Assembly: GCA_964628935.1 (NCBI GenBank)
Contig: CAZVOE010000132.1
Span: 1-8,884 of the forward strand
Direction: 5' to 3'
Source of the DNA: CAYLHQ01 sp964628935
Lineage (GTDB): Bacteria > Acidobacteriota > Polarisedimenticolia > Polarisedimenticolales > DASRJG01
Length of the DNA: 8,884 nt
Below the pieces are notes generated by a model, which was not told the origin of the DNA, did not search any database, and saw only the letters and a list, made by a program, of their open reading frames with translations. This document shows positions 1 through 6,659 of the stretch, in pieces (the stretch's first letter is position 1; each line of letters starts with the position of its first letter). The translations under genes and the position numbers were made by a program.

Positions 1-39
1 GGCGGTTACCGCCGTCCCGGTGGCCCGTTTCTCGCCGAG

Positions 40-69
40 ACGGTACGCCCACGGCCACCCTCCCGTCAA
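40..69 (-). promoter_or_regulatory. promoter-like sequence reading out to the left
   Basis: On the minus strand TTGACG (64-69) and TACCGT (40-45) are separated by 18 bp and match the sigma-70 pattern reasonably well for GC-rich DNA. Transcription would start near position 33 and leave the window, towards a gene not seen here. This supports the idea that the tape-measure operon ends before this point. Confidence 0.4.
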
Positions 70-245
70 GCACGCCCCGATGCCGCCGGTCCGCGAACCG
101 TTGCGAGGTTCGTTCTACGGCCTGAACTGTGAAGTCGTGCCCAATCGTGCCCCATGTCGAAAACGAGCCCGATCGCCTACGCTGGCCCAGAAGCGACGAT
201 CCGCCGCCGGCAGTGCGATCCCACGCGCCGGGGCGAGATCGCGCA

Positions 246-269
246 AGGGCGCCGAAAGGGCAGCGCCCT
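246..269 (-). terminator. hairpin after the last gene, possible operon terminator
   Basis: AGGGCGC and GCGCCCT form a perfect 7-bp stem with a 10-nt loop, beginning 12 nt after the stop of the 100-aa gene. No U-tract follows, so intrinsic termination is uncertain. Its place directly after the final gene is the main support. Confidence 0.35.
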
Positions 270-281
270 CGCCGCGATTCC

Positions 282-584
282 TCACGCGCGCGAAGCCGGC
301 CCCTCGAGCGCCTGGAGGAAGGCCCGGTACTCCTGGCGCAAAGCCTCGTACTCCGCGGCCAGGGCTTCCGTCCTGGCGGGAAGATCCTCGAGCTGCTTGA
401 AAAGCTCGGCGAGGTCCTCCCGCGCCTTCTCCCTCGTGCACGCTCCGGTTTCGAGCCAGTACGAGTAGGCATCGAGCGCGAGCCTCCACGCCTTGACGGC
501 GTTCTCCGGGGTCGGCTCCTTCACGAGTTCGACCGTCGCGAGAAGTAGCTTCAGGTCCTGTCGCCCTTCGTCCTTCTCTCTCAC
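282..584 (-). CDS. small helical protein after the tape measure (100 aa)
   Basis: I do not recognise it. It starts with GTG at 584, overlapping the tape-measure stop as GTGA, with GGAGGG a few bases upstream. It is nearly all helix: a first part with hydrophobic and aromatic positions (LKLLLATVELVKE, then VKAWRLALDAYSYWLE) and a coiled-coil second half (EDLAELFKQLEDLPARTEAL, then EYEALRQEYRAFLQALEG). It has one Cys and no membrane segment. In long-tailed phages the genes after the tape measure usually encode distal tail proteins of several hundred residues; this short protein is not one of those. It is the last supported gene of the element within the window. Confidence 0.65.
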   Translation of the reverse strand: MREKDEGRQDLKLLLATVELVKEPTPENAVKAWRLALDAYSYWLETGACTREKAREDLAELFKQLEDLPARTEALAAEYEALRQEYRAFLQALEGPASRA

Positions 585-2533
585 CGCACCCTCCGCGCCG
601 CGTCACGTCGAGCCGCCTGGTCGAGCTCGCGCCGGAGCTGGCGGAGCCCTGCGTCTCCGCCGTACAGCGCCCCTATCTGGACGACCGTGTCTCCGTGCCG
701 GATCGACGTGTTCGAGACTGGGGCCGCAGGGGCTGCCGTTGGAATGAGATCGGCCAATCCCCCGCGGAACCCCGCCGAGATATTGCGGATCATGTCCTCG
801 GCCCATCGCCGGCCGCCGAGATAGGCGAGGCGGTCGTTGGCGGGATCGTCGAAGCCGCGACCCTTCGAGAAGTTGGTCTTGCGGATCGTCGCGAGTTCGA
901 GCAGGCCCTTCGCGGCGGTCGCCGTCGCCACTGCGTACCCGAGGGGCGTGGGGCCGTAGATTTCTAAGGCGCGCATGACCGCGGTCGCCGTCGAGATGAT
1001 CGTCTGCGCGATCGCAAGGGCCTTGTTCGTTCCGAAGATCGCCTGGGCCGCTGCGATGCTCGCGCTCCCGATCGCCTCGATGGTGTCGATCCGGTCGAGC
1101 CGCTTCTGTCGCTCGCGGGCATCTTCTTCCGCGTCCGCCCGCTTCTTCGCGTCGACTTCCCGCTGAAGCTGTTCGAGGATCGCGTCCGTGACTTTCTTCT
1201 GGGAGTCGATCTCCTTCTCTTCGCGCCGCGCCCGGTACTCGTCTTCGAGGGTCTCCTTCGAGAGGCGAAACGTCTCCTCGATAACGGCGACCTCGGCCCC
1301 CACGCGCTCAGCCTCGGCGACGGCGCGCTCGCGGAGCCGGTCGAGGAGTTCGAGCTCGAGCTGCTCTCGCTCCTCGCTCCACTCCTCCGTCGCGCGGATC
1401 TTCGCGGCGAGGAGGGCGTCCTCGGACTCCTGCTCGATGCGGGCGCGTTCGCGCGCGATGTTCTCGGCCGCCTGTCGCGCCTTTTCTTCGCGCTCGGCGG
1501 CGGCCTTGGCGTTGGCCTCGGCCTCTGCCCGCGCGGCGAGCGCCTCTTTCGCGAGTCGGTCCTGGAGGGCCTTGTACCGCCGCTCGCGGTCTCTCTGCTC
1601 CGCCTTCTCCAGGAGGTCGTTCGTGCCGTCCGCGATCTCCTCTGCGACGTCGAGCGATCCCTCGCCCCAGATCTCCCGGAGATCCTGCACCCATCCGAAG
1701 AAGGTCCGCGCGAATCGTTCGTCGGTGTCCAGTCCGACGAAGTTCTTCAGGAGCTGCCCGGATCGATTGACGGTCGCGTCGATCGTGTCGGCCCCTTGCT
1801 TCAGAAACTCCAGGAAGCCGCCGAGAGCGCCGACCGCCGGGGCGAATACTTCGCCGGCGGCGAGCTTGAAGCGCTTGAGGTTCGCCGTTACGCGGTCAAT
1901 CTCCTCGGCCGTGTCGGCCTGCCCTTCGGCAAACCCCTTGTTCAGGCCGATCAGCTCCTCCAGGAGCTCGCGGCTGGTCTTCATCTCGCCGTTTTGATCC
2001 CGGAGCGACAGGCCGAACTTGTTCGCGGCGTCCGTCGCCTCGCCCTGGAGGAGCTGCGTGAGGCTCCCCACCGTGCCGCCGAGATCCTGCCCGCTCCGCT
2101 CGGAGAGGTCGACCGCGAGCTTGACCGAGGCCATCGCCCCTTCGACGGAGCCGAGGATCCCGAGGAAGCGCTGGTACGCGGGGATGGTCGCTTCGATCTT
2201 GTCGGCCCCGAGCGAGTCGATGAACGACCGCACCTTCGGGATGTTCGCTTCGGCGCCGAGCCCCATTCGATCGAGCTGGAAGGCGATCGCGTTGAAACCC
2301 CGCTCCACCCGGGCGAACTCCTGCACGGCCCGAGTCGCGAAGACGCCGATCGCGCCTACCGAGAAGGCGCCCACGAGCGCCTCGGCGAGCCGCTTCGAAG
2401 CGAGGGATGTGCGGTCGAGTCCCTTCTCGGCCTTCTCGCTGCTCTTCTCGAGCTCCTCGAGACGCTTCTTGAGTTCGGCGTGGCCCTTGATCAGGACCTC
2501 GATCACCGCGTGGATCCCGTAATCGGCCTGCAT
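581..2533 (-). CDS. phage tail tape-measure protein
   Basis: This 650-aa protein sets tail length and is ejected with DNA in long-tailed phages. The architecture is typical: an N-terminal coil (residues 18-50), a hydrophobic Gly/Ala stretch at 51-70 (LVGAFSVGAIGVFATRAV), helical domains to about 290, a long charged coiled coil at 305-485 rich in Glu, Arg and Ala, a second hydrophobic region at 486-550 (ISTATAVMRALEIYGPTPLG, then YAVATATAAKGLLELATI), which is the common tape-measure C-terminal signature, and a tail domain to 650. The ATG at 2533 overlaps the upstream stop as TGATG and has GGGAGGGAG just before it. A GTG at 2536 would add one residue. Family experience gives about 0.15 nm of tail per residue, so roughly 100 nm here if it is functional. 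Confidence 0.9.
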   Translation of the reverse strand: MQADYGIHAVIEVLIKGHAELKKRLEELEKSSEKAEKGLDRTSLASKRLAEALVGAFSVGAIGVFATRAVQEFARVERGFNAIAFQLDRMGLGAEANIPKVRSFIDSLGADKIEATIPAYQRFLGILGSVEGAMASVKLAVDLSERSGQDLGGTVGSLTQLLQGEATDAANKFGLSLRDQNGEMKTSRELLEELIGLNKGFAEGQADTAEEIDRVTANLKRFKLAAGEVFAPAVGALGGFLEFLKQGADTIDATVNRSGQLLKNFVGLDTDERFARTFFGWVQDLREIWGEGSLDVAEEIADGTNDLLEKAEQRDRERRYKALQDRLAKEALAARAEAEANAKAAAEREEKARQAAENIARERARIEQESEDALLAAKIRATEEWSEEREQLELELLDRLRERAVAEAERVGAEVAVIEETFRLSKETLEDEYRARREEKEIDSQKKVTDAILEQLQREVDAKKRADAEEDARERQKRLDRIDTIEAIGSASIAAAQAIFGTNKALAIAQTIISTATAVMRALEIYGPTPLGYAVATATAAKGLLELATIRKTNFSKGRGFDDPANDRLAYLGGRRWAEDMIRNISAGFRGGLADLIPTAAPAAPVSNTSIRHGDTVVQIGALYGGDAGLRQLRRELDQAARRDAARRVR

Positions 2534-2856
2534 CACTCCCTCCCTGCTCCGCCGTCCTCGTCCGGTGCGGAGATCTCATCCCACGGCGCCTCAGCCCGAG
2601 CCCCCGGCCCGACGCGCCGTATCGAGAAGTCGGGCTTCGGGGGGTCCGTACGCAGCATCCGAAGGGAGCGCTGCAAGAGACTCAATTGCTCGTACATCGC
2701 GGAGACGATGAGCGCCAGAGCGTTGACCCGCGCCCGCAGTTCGGACAGGGAGACCCCTCGCGGAGCGGACGCCCCGCGGGCGTCGGCGCCCCCCTCCGAG
2801 GCTCGCGTTACGGTCGGGGGCGGGATCTCGCCGGCGCGGGGTCTTCGCTTCCTCAT
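2533..2856 (-). CDS. unrecognised 107-aa protein before the tape measure
   Basis: The ATG at 2856 has GGGGAGG (2861-2867) 4 nt upstream and follows the preceding stop at 2879 by 22 nt. The N-terminus is basic and low in complexity (MRKRRPRAGE, then Gly/Ala/Arg). Residues 36-70 form a helix (LSELRARVNALALIVSAMYE, then LSLLQRSLRMLR), and the C-terminus is Pro-rich and acidic (PWDEISAPDEDGGAGRE). It occupies the position of the tail assembly chaperones that precede the tape measure in siphoviruses, but it shows no similarity I can recognise and no slippery sequence for the usual chaperone frameshift. Its stop overlaps the tape-measure start (TGATG). Confidence 0.65.
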   Translation of the reverse strand: MRKRRPRAGEIPPPTVTRASEGGADARGASAPRGVSLSELRARVNALALIVSAMYEQLSLLQRSLRMLRTDPPKPDFSIRRVGPGARAEAPWDEISAPDEDGGAGRE

Positions 2857-2878
2857 CCCGCCTCCCCGCGGGGCGCCA

Positions 2879-3609
2879 TCAGCGCCTCGCCGAACGAAGC
2901 CGCCTGGCGGCGTCTTCGAGCCGGCGCGCCNNNNNNNNNNGATCGGGGTGCTCCCCTTGACGGCGGCCTCGAGCCGCGCGGCGGCAAGGAGCCCTTGAAT
3001 CCGCCCGTGGAGGCGCCGAAGGTCTTCCGTCGGGTCGCTCCCCGGCGCGGTCGCCCCGAGAGTCGCGTTCGGGTTGGCCGGCACGGCCACCCACGACACC
3101 TCGAGTAGCTCTTGCTCGAGATAGCGGAAGCCGCCCGTCCACTCGCCGGTCTTCGGGTCGACGAGTTTCTCCCACCGCCGCGGCATGAACCCGACGGACG
3201 TCGCGCGGAGCGCCCCGTCGTCGAGTAGCGCGAGAACCAGATCCACGGACGGGCTCGCGTTGACGGACGCCGCGCGATAGTCCATCACGAGGGCGGTCCC
3301 GCTCACGCGAGGGCGCTCGCCCGTCCCCACGATCGAATCGACCATGTAGACGTGATCCACGAGCCATACCGGGTTCCGGAGGTAGTTTTCGAAGCGCCAA
3401 CCCGCCGGTTCGATGATGTCTCCGTATCGGTCCTTGGAATCGTCGGAGACGGTCACCGTGAAGACCCCGCCGGATCCGCGCAGTACAGCGGCTCCGCTCG
3501 TCTGCTTGAAGACGACCCTCCGGTCGAGGTCGCAGACGGGCGCCCCCCGAGCCGGCGCCCGCTCGGCTCGGCGCTTCATGGCCTCCCAGAGTTCCGCTTC
3601 GCGCCGCAT
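2879..3609 (-). CDS. HK97-family prohead protease (peptidase S78), interrupted by assembly gap
   Basis: This is a head-maturation protease that would cleave scaffold or capsid precursor during phage head assembly. From the ATG at 3609 the readable part gives 223 residues before the gap. Diagnostic S78 segments are DRYGDIIEPAGW at 60-71, NPVWLVDH at 79-86 with the likely catalytic His86, ATSVGFMP at 136-143 with the likely catalytic Ser138, and LEQELLEVSWVAVPANPNA at 164-182 with the conserved acidic residues. After the N run, a frame encoding RRLEDAARRLRSARR ends in TGA at 2879 and is the best candidate for the protease C-terminus, provided the true gap length leaves remainder 2 on division by 3. 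With exactly ten N the frame would instead run on to 2533. The start couples to the 207-aa gene by TGATG. No capsid gene follows it, which is abnormal. Confidence 0.85.
2931..2940. other. assembly gap (ten N)
   Basis: A run of ten N joins two contigs inside or just after the protease gene. Ten is a common placeholder, so the true length is unknown. Similar sequence lies on both sides (minus strand GCGCGGCTCGAGGCCGCC before it, GCGCCGGCTCGAAGACGCC after it), and this near-repeat may have caused the break. Confidence 0.99.
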
Positions 3610-4232
3610 CAGAGCGCCCACGTCTTCCGGAGATCCTCGGGAATGTCGTCCCGCGTCAAGAGGCCGGCCTCGATCGCGTCCCGGAACCACAGGTTCAGCC
3701 GCGAACCGTGTACTTCCTGCGGACCGCCGAGCGGGTGGAAGTCGAGGAATCGTAGCGGCCCGCACGGCGGAACGCCGGCGTCGTTGAAAGCCCGGAAGAT
3801 CTCCCGCTCGCCGCGGATCGCCGCGAGGAGGGCGAGCGCCGCCTTCGCGACCGCGCGGATGCGATCGGAATACTCCGGGGTCCACGCCGCGCAGATCTCC
3901 CGCGCGGCGCGAATGCGCGCGTTGTCCCGGTCTTCGCGCTGAAGGGCGATCGCTTCGTCGAGGATCCGCGCTTCCTTGAAGGCGAGCTCGATCGCGTCGA
4001 ACGTCGCGCGGCTGCCCGCCCCGACGTCGACCGCCTTGCCTTGCTTCGCGGCCATCACCGCCTCGCGGGCCCACTCGCTCGACAGCGCGGTCCCGTTGGC
4101 CTTTTCGATCTCACGGAGGCGATCGTCGCAAGCCTTCCGCTTGCGCACGAGATCGTCGAGCTTCGCTTGCTCGCCGGCGAGCTCGGGGTAGCCGTCGAAC
4201 TGGATCGGGGGAAGGTTCGCGTTCGCTTGCAT
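3609..4232 (-). CDS. unrecognised 207-aa protein upstream of the head protease
   Basis: I do not recognise this family. The ATG at 4232 is preferred because of its AAGGAG site. An upstream ATG at 4292 overlapping the previous stop would add 20 residues without a ribosome binding site. The N-terminal half (about 20-105) is a charged helical segment (KLDDLVRKRKACDDRLREIE, then FKEARILDEAIALQRE). The C-terminal half contains an Ala-rich helix (VAKAALALLAAIRGERE), a short FLDFHPLGGPQE segment and ends DDIPEDLRKTWAL. There is no signal peptide or membrane segment. The stop overlaps the protease ATG by one base (TGATG), so the two are probably co-translated, and a role in head assembly or its control is a reasonable guess only. 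Confidence 0.65.
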   Translation of the reverse strand: MQANANLPPIQFDGYPELAGEQAKLDDLVRKRKACDDRLREIEKANGTALSSEWAREAVMAAKQGKAVDVGAGSRATFDAIELAFKEARILDEAIALQREDRDNARIRAAREICAAWTPEYSDRIRAVAKAALALLAAIRGEREIFRAFNDAGVPPCGPLRFLDFHPLGGPQEVHGSRLNLWFRDAIEAGLLTRDDIPEDLRKTWAL

Positions 4233-4238
4233 CGGGAT

Positions 4239-4244
4239 CTCCTT
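4239..4244 (-). promoter_or_regulatory. ribosome binding site that decides the start at 4232
   Basis: AAGGAG on the minus strand, 6 nt before the ATG at 4232, is the best Shine-Dalgarno sequence in the window. It argues for this start over the TTG/ATG pair at 4292-4295, which has no such site. Confidence 0.7.
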
Positions 4245-4291
4245 TTCCGGCTGCGCCGGGGGGTGTACGAATTTCCTCACCTCGTCTCCCA

Positions 4292-4945
4292 TCAATCGGG
4301 AAGTCCGCTCGAGCCGGGTGCCAGGCCCGACCGCTCCGCGTCTTCCCCTTCGTCGCCGAGTTCCCTTCCGTCTCCCTCGAAGCGCCCCCCGTGCACCATC
4401 TCCAAGAACTTCGAGAGGGCGCCATGCTCCTCGTTCCCGGGGCGCCGCAACTCCACGAGCCGATCCACAAGCGCGCGGATCTCGGCCCGGTCCTCACCGA
4501 TGAGAGCGAGCCGCCGCTTGTAGGGCTCACAAAGCGACCCGTCCCGACGCGTCCGGCCGACGCGCTCCACGATCCGCTGGAGTTCGTCGATCTCCGCCTC
4601 CACGTCCGCGAGCCGCAGCGCGATCCGCTCCCCGAGCGGGCTCTTGCCGAGACCCGCCTCCGCGACGATGCGCCGGGCTTCGGCGAGGTGCCCCCGCCGG
4701 CGCCGTTGGCGACCGCGACGGGCTAGCCGCTGCGCCTCCCGCATCGCCAGGGTGAAGCGCGGGTCCTTCGCCCGGTTGACGTTCCCCTTGGGCGCCCCCC
4801 TTCGGCGCTTCAAAGGCGTTTCCGCGGGCGTGGGCCGGACACCCTTCGGCGGGTCTTCCGGGGGCTTCCCGACCGCCCCGGCGGCAACCTCCGCGGCAAC
4901 CTCTGGGGCGCCGGGGGTGTTCTGGCCGGAATCTCGGCGTTTCAC
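4292..4945 (-). CDS. unrecognised 217-aa protein with GAPKGN motif
   Basis: The family is not recognised with confidence. The GTG at 4945 is chosen because a GAGG lies just upstream and because longer in-frame versions run into the repeat array. Residues 1-45 are Pro/Ala-rich and probably disordered. RRRGAPKGNVNRAKDPRF at about 48-64 resembles the GAPKGNxNA motif seen near the N-terminus of some phage terminase small subunits and transposon proteins. Residues 66-95 are strongly basic, and residues 104-170 form a long helical segment (RLADVEAEIDELQRIVERVG, then EDRAEIRALVDRLVELRRP). The tail is acidic. A DNA-binding packaging or regulatory role is possible from the motif and its place just before the head gene. 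This is inference. Confidence 0.6.
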   Translation of the reverse strand: MKRRDSGQNTPGAPEVAAEVAAGAVGKPPEDPPKGVRPTPAETPLKRRRGAPKGNVNRAKDPRFTLAMREAQRLARRGRQRRRRGHLAEARRIVAEAGLGKSPLGERIALRLADVEAEIDELQRIVERVGRTRRDGSLCEPYKRRLALIGEDRAEIRALVDRLVELRRPGNEEHGALSKFLEMVHGGRFEGDGRELGDEGEDAERSGLAPGSSGLPD

Positions 4946-5247
4946 GCGGTCCTCACTTGCGCCGGGGGCAATTGATGGGGGCGAGGCCCCCGGTTCGTCC
5001 CGCACCGTTCGCGCCCGCAGGCTCGCAAGCCCCCGACGGCCCCCCACCCAAAGGGGCCTAGGGGGCGAGAGCGGGTCGGTTCTGTTCGTGCGTAACGCTC
5101 TGCGCAACGCGCAACGCCGAACGGGTGACCGTTACGCACGGAGGGCGTTTTCCCTATAGGGGCGCGCAACGCGCGTAACGGTCCTCGGTCGTTGCGCACA
5201 GGTTCGTGCGTAACGCTCTGCGCAACGCGCGTAACGGTCGGGGTCAT
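4942..5247 (-). CDS. possible 101-aa protein overlapping the repeat array
   Basis: This reading frame starts at an ATG that overlaps the helicase stop (ATGA, 5244-5247) and ends in a TGA that overlaps the GTG start of the next gene (GTGA, 4942-4945). It therefore continues the 4-nt overlap pattern of the whole operon. The predicted product is rich in Arg, Pro, Gly and Thr (MTPTVTRVAQSVTHEP near the start, PRPHQLPPAQVRTA at the end) and matches no family I know. Its first half is made of the DNA repeats read in three different frames, so the repeats are conserved as DNA and not as protein. It may be a real small protein, or only a ribosome path that keeps translation coupled. It could also be chance. 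Confidence 0.4.
   Translation of the reverse strand: MTPTVTRVAQSVTHEPVRNDRGPLRALRAPIGKTPSVRNGHPFGVARCAERYARTEPTRSRPLGPFGWGAVGGLRACGRERCGTNRGPRPHQLPPAQVRTA
4977..5058 (-). other. GC-rich inverted repeats between the repeat array and the 217-aa gene
   Basis: There are two short inverted repeats: GGGGGC/GCCCCC with a 3-nt loop at 4977-4991, and GGCCCC/GGGGCC at 5038-5058. Neither is followed by a T-run on the minus strand, so they are not obvious terminators. They may be part of the origin or attenuate read-through into the structural genes. In sequence this GC-rich they may also mean nothing. Confidence 0.25.
5084..5239. repeat. iteron-like repeat array, probable replication origin
   Basis: The 8-mer GCGYAACG occurs ten times in 147 bp. 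It is on the plus strand at 5090, 5102, 5109, 5164, 5173, 5208, 5220 and 5229, and inverted at 5130 and 5190. Larger units also recur exactly: a 29-bp direct repeat at 5084-5112 and 5202-5230, and a 20-bp repeat at 5164-5183 and 5220-5239. The two clusters flank a short stretch with a palindrome at 5152-5161. The array lies just downstream of the primase and helicase genes. Arrays of short direct repeats next to replication genes are the hallmark of iteron origins in plasmids, phages and satellites, so this is most likely the element's ori. Which protein binds it cannot be read from sequence. Confidence 0.75.
5152..5161. repeat. 10-bp palindrome in the centre of the repeat array
   Basis: CCCTATAGGG is a perfect palindrome with a TATA core, preceded by four T. 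It sits in the repeat-free spacer between the left cluster (5084-5140) and the right cluster (5164-5239). A relatively A/T-containing centre inside a very GC-rich array could be a melting site or a protein site; this is inference from position. Confidence 0.4.
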
Positions 5248-6659
5248 GGGGCGTCCTCGGCATTCGGTCCGGGGGCGAGAACCTGCTCGTTCGTGGTCGT
5301 GCCGGGCTTCCGTTCCGAGTCGACCCATCCCTTCGCCTTCGCGTACTTCAGGGCGTCGACCACGGCGCGCTCGCGGATGTCGAGATCGCCCATGACCTCG
5401 GCGAAGGCGGCCTTACGGTCAACGCACCTTCGCAGCCGGACGATCCGGGTGAGGGCCAGGGCCGCGCGTTGCGTCGCCGTTACCCCTCCCCTCTCGGCCT
5501 GAGCGCGATCGTCCAGGGTGCGGATCAGGGTGCCGCCGTCCGGGGTGTCGACCGCCTCGAGGATCAGGTCATCAGCCGCCCCCGGGGTCCAGCTCCCCGT
5601 GAGGGTGAGTCGGCATCGGAGGGCGTTCTTCGCATCGTGGGGATCGTCGCCGTCCGCGAGGCGCTCCAGTCCGTAGATCCGCCCGGCCGCGGCCCCCCAT
5701 GCCTGCGCCCCGAGTAGGGCGCTCCGGGCGTCGTCCTGGGTGTTCGCGTGCGCCTTCCGCTTGTGATGGTTCGCGGCGATCGTCCGCCCTTCACTCGTGA
5801 GGGGTCCGAACGCCTGCGCGAACAGGCGACGCACCGTGCTGTTGTCGTTCAGATCGGCCCCTGCGAACGCCGCAATGATCGAATCGAGGTAGACGAGCCC
5901 GGCATCCGCGTCGCGCACGAGGTCGTGGAACAGGCGGACGCCTCGGGGTGTGGTCAGGTCCAGGTCGGGCCGCGAGTAGTGAACGAGCATCCCGGCGCGT
6001 ACCAGCGCGGGGATCTCCTGTGGCTCCATGCCGCTCCCGATCGCGATCCGACGGTATCGGCGCTCGTCTTCCGCGAGCGGCATTTCGAGCTGGAAGACGA
6101 CGCAGCGTACCGGGTCGGGAACATCGAAGCGCCCCCATACCTTCCGGCCGGTGCAGAGGTCGAGGACCGCGCCGTATCCGAACAGGGTCTTCCCGCTCTT
6201 GTACGTTGCGCCGATGATCGTGCACTCGCTCTTGGGGATCAGGTTGACGGCGAGGTACTCCACCGCGCCCGCGCTCGGGTGCACGACGCCTTCGAGGTCG
6301 ACGGCATCGGGCTTCGGGATCATCCGCTCGTGGTCGGCATCGTCCGCCGAGAGCTTCCCTTCCCGCTGGAGCTTGAGGTAAGCGCCTTCCACGAGGCGCT
6401 CGATCTCGCCGCGGCGATCCCTGCCGAGTCCCCACCGCTCGCCGAGCGCGATGCAAACGTCCCGGGCGTCATGGAGCGGAACACCCTTCGCGGCCCACGA
6501 GAACGAGAGCCGCCGGAGTTCGTCGTGCCGGGCCTCGTCTCTCGGGCCGTCGAGAATCGATCCCCTCGTCTCGCCGTTCCCGGGGATCCCCGGTACGCTC
6601 GGCGCCGGCGCCAGGTCGGCCGTCGCCTTCGCGAGCTGCTCGGCCGTGAGGCCCGTCAT
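5244..6659 (-). CDS. RepA-like replicative helicase (AAA_25, RecA fold)
   Basis: This 471-aa protein is a hexameric-helicase-type ATPase that should unwind the origin beside the primase. Residues about 41-105 look like a PriCT-type helical domain. The RecA-like core follows: Walker A GATYKSGKT at 150-158, a catalytic-type Glu in VVFQLEMP (about 192), Walker B LVYLD at 255-259 and a sensor-like IAANHHKRK at 294-302. The C-terminus (about 393-450) resembles a winged helix. Walker A is slightly unusual, with one extra residue between the first Gly and GKT. The gene starts by a 4-nt overlap with the primase and is followed directly by the repeat array, a typical primase-helicase-origin arrangement. 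RadA- or DnaB-type enzymes are less likely given the length and neighbours. Confidence 0.88.
   Translation of the reverse strand: MTGLTAEQLAKATADLAPAPSVPGIPGNGETRGSILDGPRDEARHDELRRLSFSWAAKGVPLHDARDVCIALGERWGLGRDRRGEIERLVEGAYLKLQREGKLSADDADHERMIPKPDAVDLEGVVHPSAGAVEYLAVNLIPKSECTIIGATYKSGKTLFGYGAVLDLCTGRKVWGRFDVPDPVRCVVFQLEMPLAEDERRYRRIAIGSGMEPQEIPALVRAGMLVHYSRPDLDLTTPRGVRLFHDLVRDADAGLVYLDSIIAAFAGADLNDNSTVRRLFAQAFGPLTSEGRTIAANHHKRKAHANTQDDARSALLGAQAWGAAAGRIYGLERLADGDDPHDAKNALRCRLTLTGSWTPGAADDLILEAVDTPDGGTLIRTLDDRAQAERGGVTATQRAALALTRIVRLRRCVDRKAAFAEVMGDLDIRERAVVDALKYAKAKGWVDSERKPGTTTNEQVLAPGPNAEDAP

Larger units (their letters stand above)
1..281. other. left-edge region without a supported gene
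   Basis: All frames here lack a convincing start, ribosome binding site or recognisable protein. Besides the hairpin at 246-269 and the promoter-like site at 40-69 it contains the palindrome GGCGGTTACCGCC at 1-13, an inverted repeat CGAACC/GGTTCG at 94-112, and two close copies of TCGTGCCC near 132-150. It may be the left boundary of the element, but no copy of the tRNA-Pro 3' end is visible. Confidence 0.5.

Noticed and set aside
228..235. CGGGGCGA, also found in the tRNA-Pro acceptor end, as a possible second att site
   Set aside because: Only 8 bp match, in very GC-rich DNA; the flanking bases differ, so this is expected by chance.
20..400. Plus-strand frame at the left edge
   Set aside because: It has no ribosome binding site, a low-complexity Arg/Pro/Ala translation, and overlaps a supported minus-strand gene.
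115..606. 163-codon minus-strand frame overlapping the 100-aa gene
   Set aside because: It is Gly/Arg-rich and out of frame with the gene at 282-584, which has a 4-nt overlap with the tape measure and a sensible helical product.
1188..1997. Ser/Arg-rich open frame on the plus strand opposite the tape measure
   Set aside because: It mirrors the Glu/Arg/Ala coiled coil on the other strand and shows no start signal or family.
1796..2998. 400-codon plus-strand frame spanning the assembly gap
   Set aside because: It runs through the N run and lies opposite three supported genes; there is no recognisable protein.
2533..3609. One continuous protein from protease start through the ten N to 2533
   Set aside because: The frame is continuous only if the gap is really 10 nt or differs by multiples of three. 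A strong ribosome binding site before the ATG at 2856 and a coiled-coil C-terminus ending at 2879 favour two genes.
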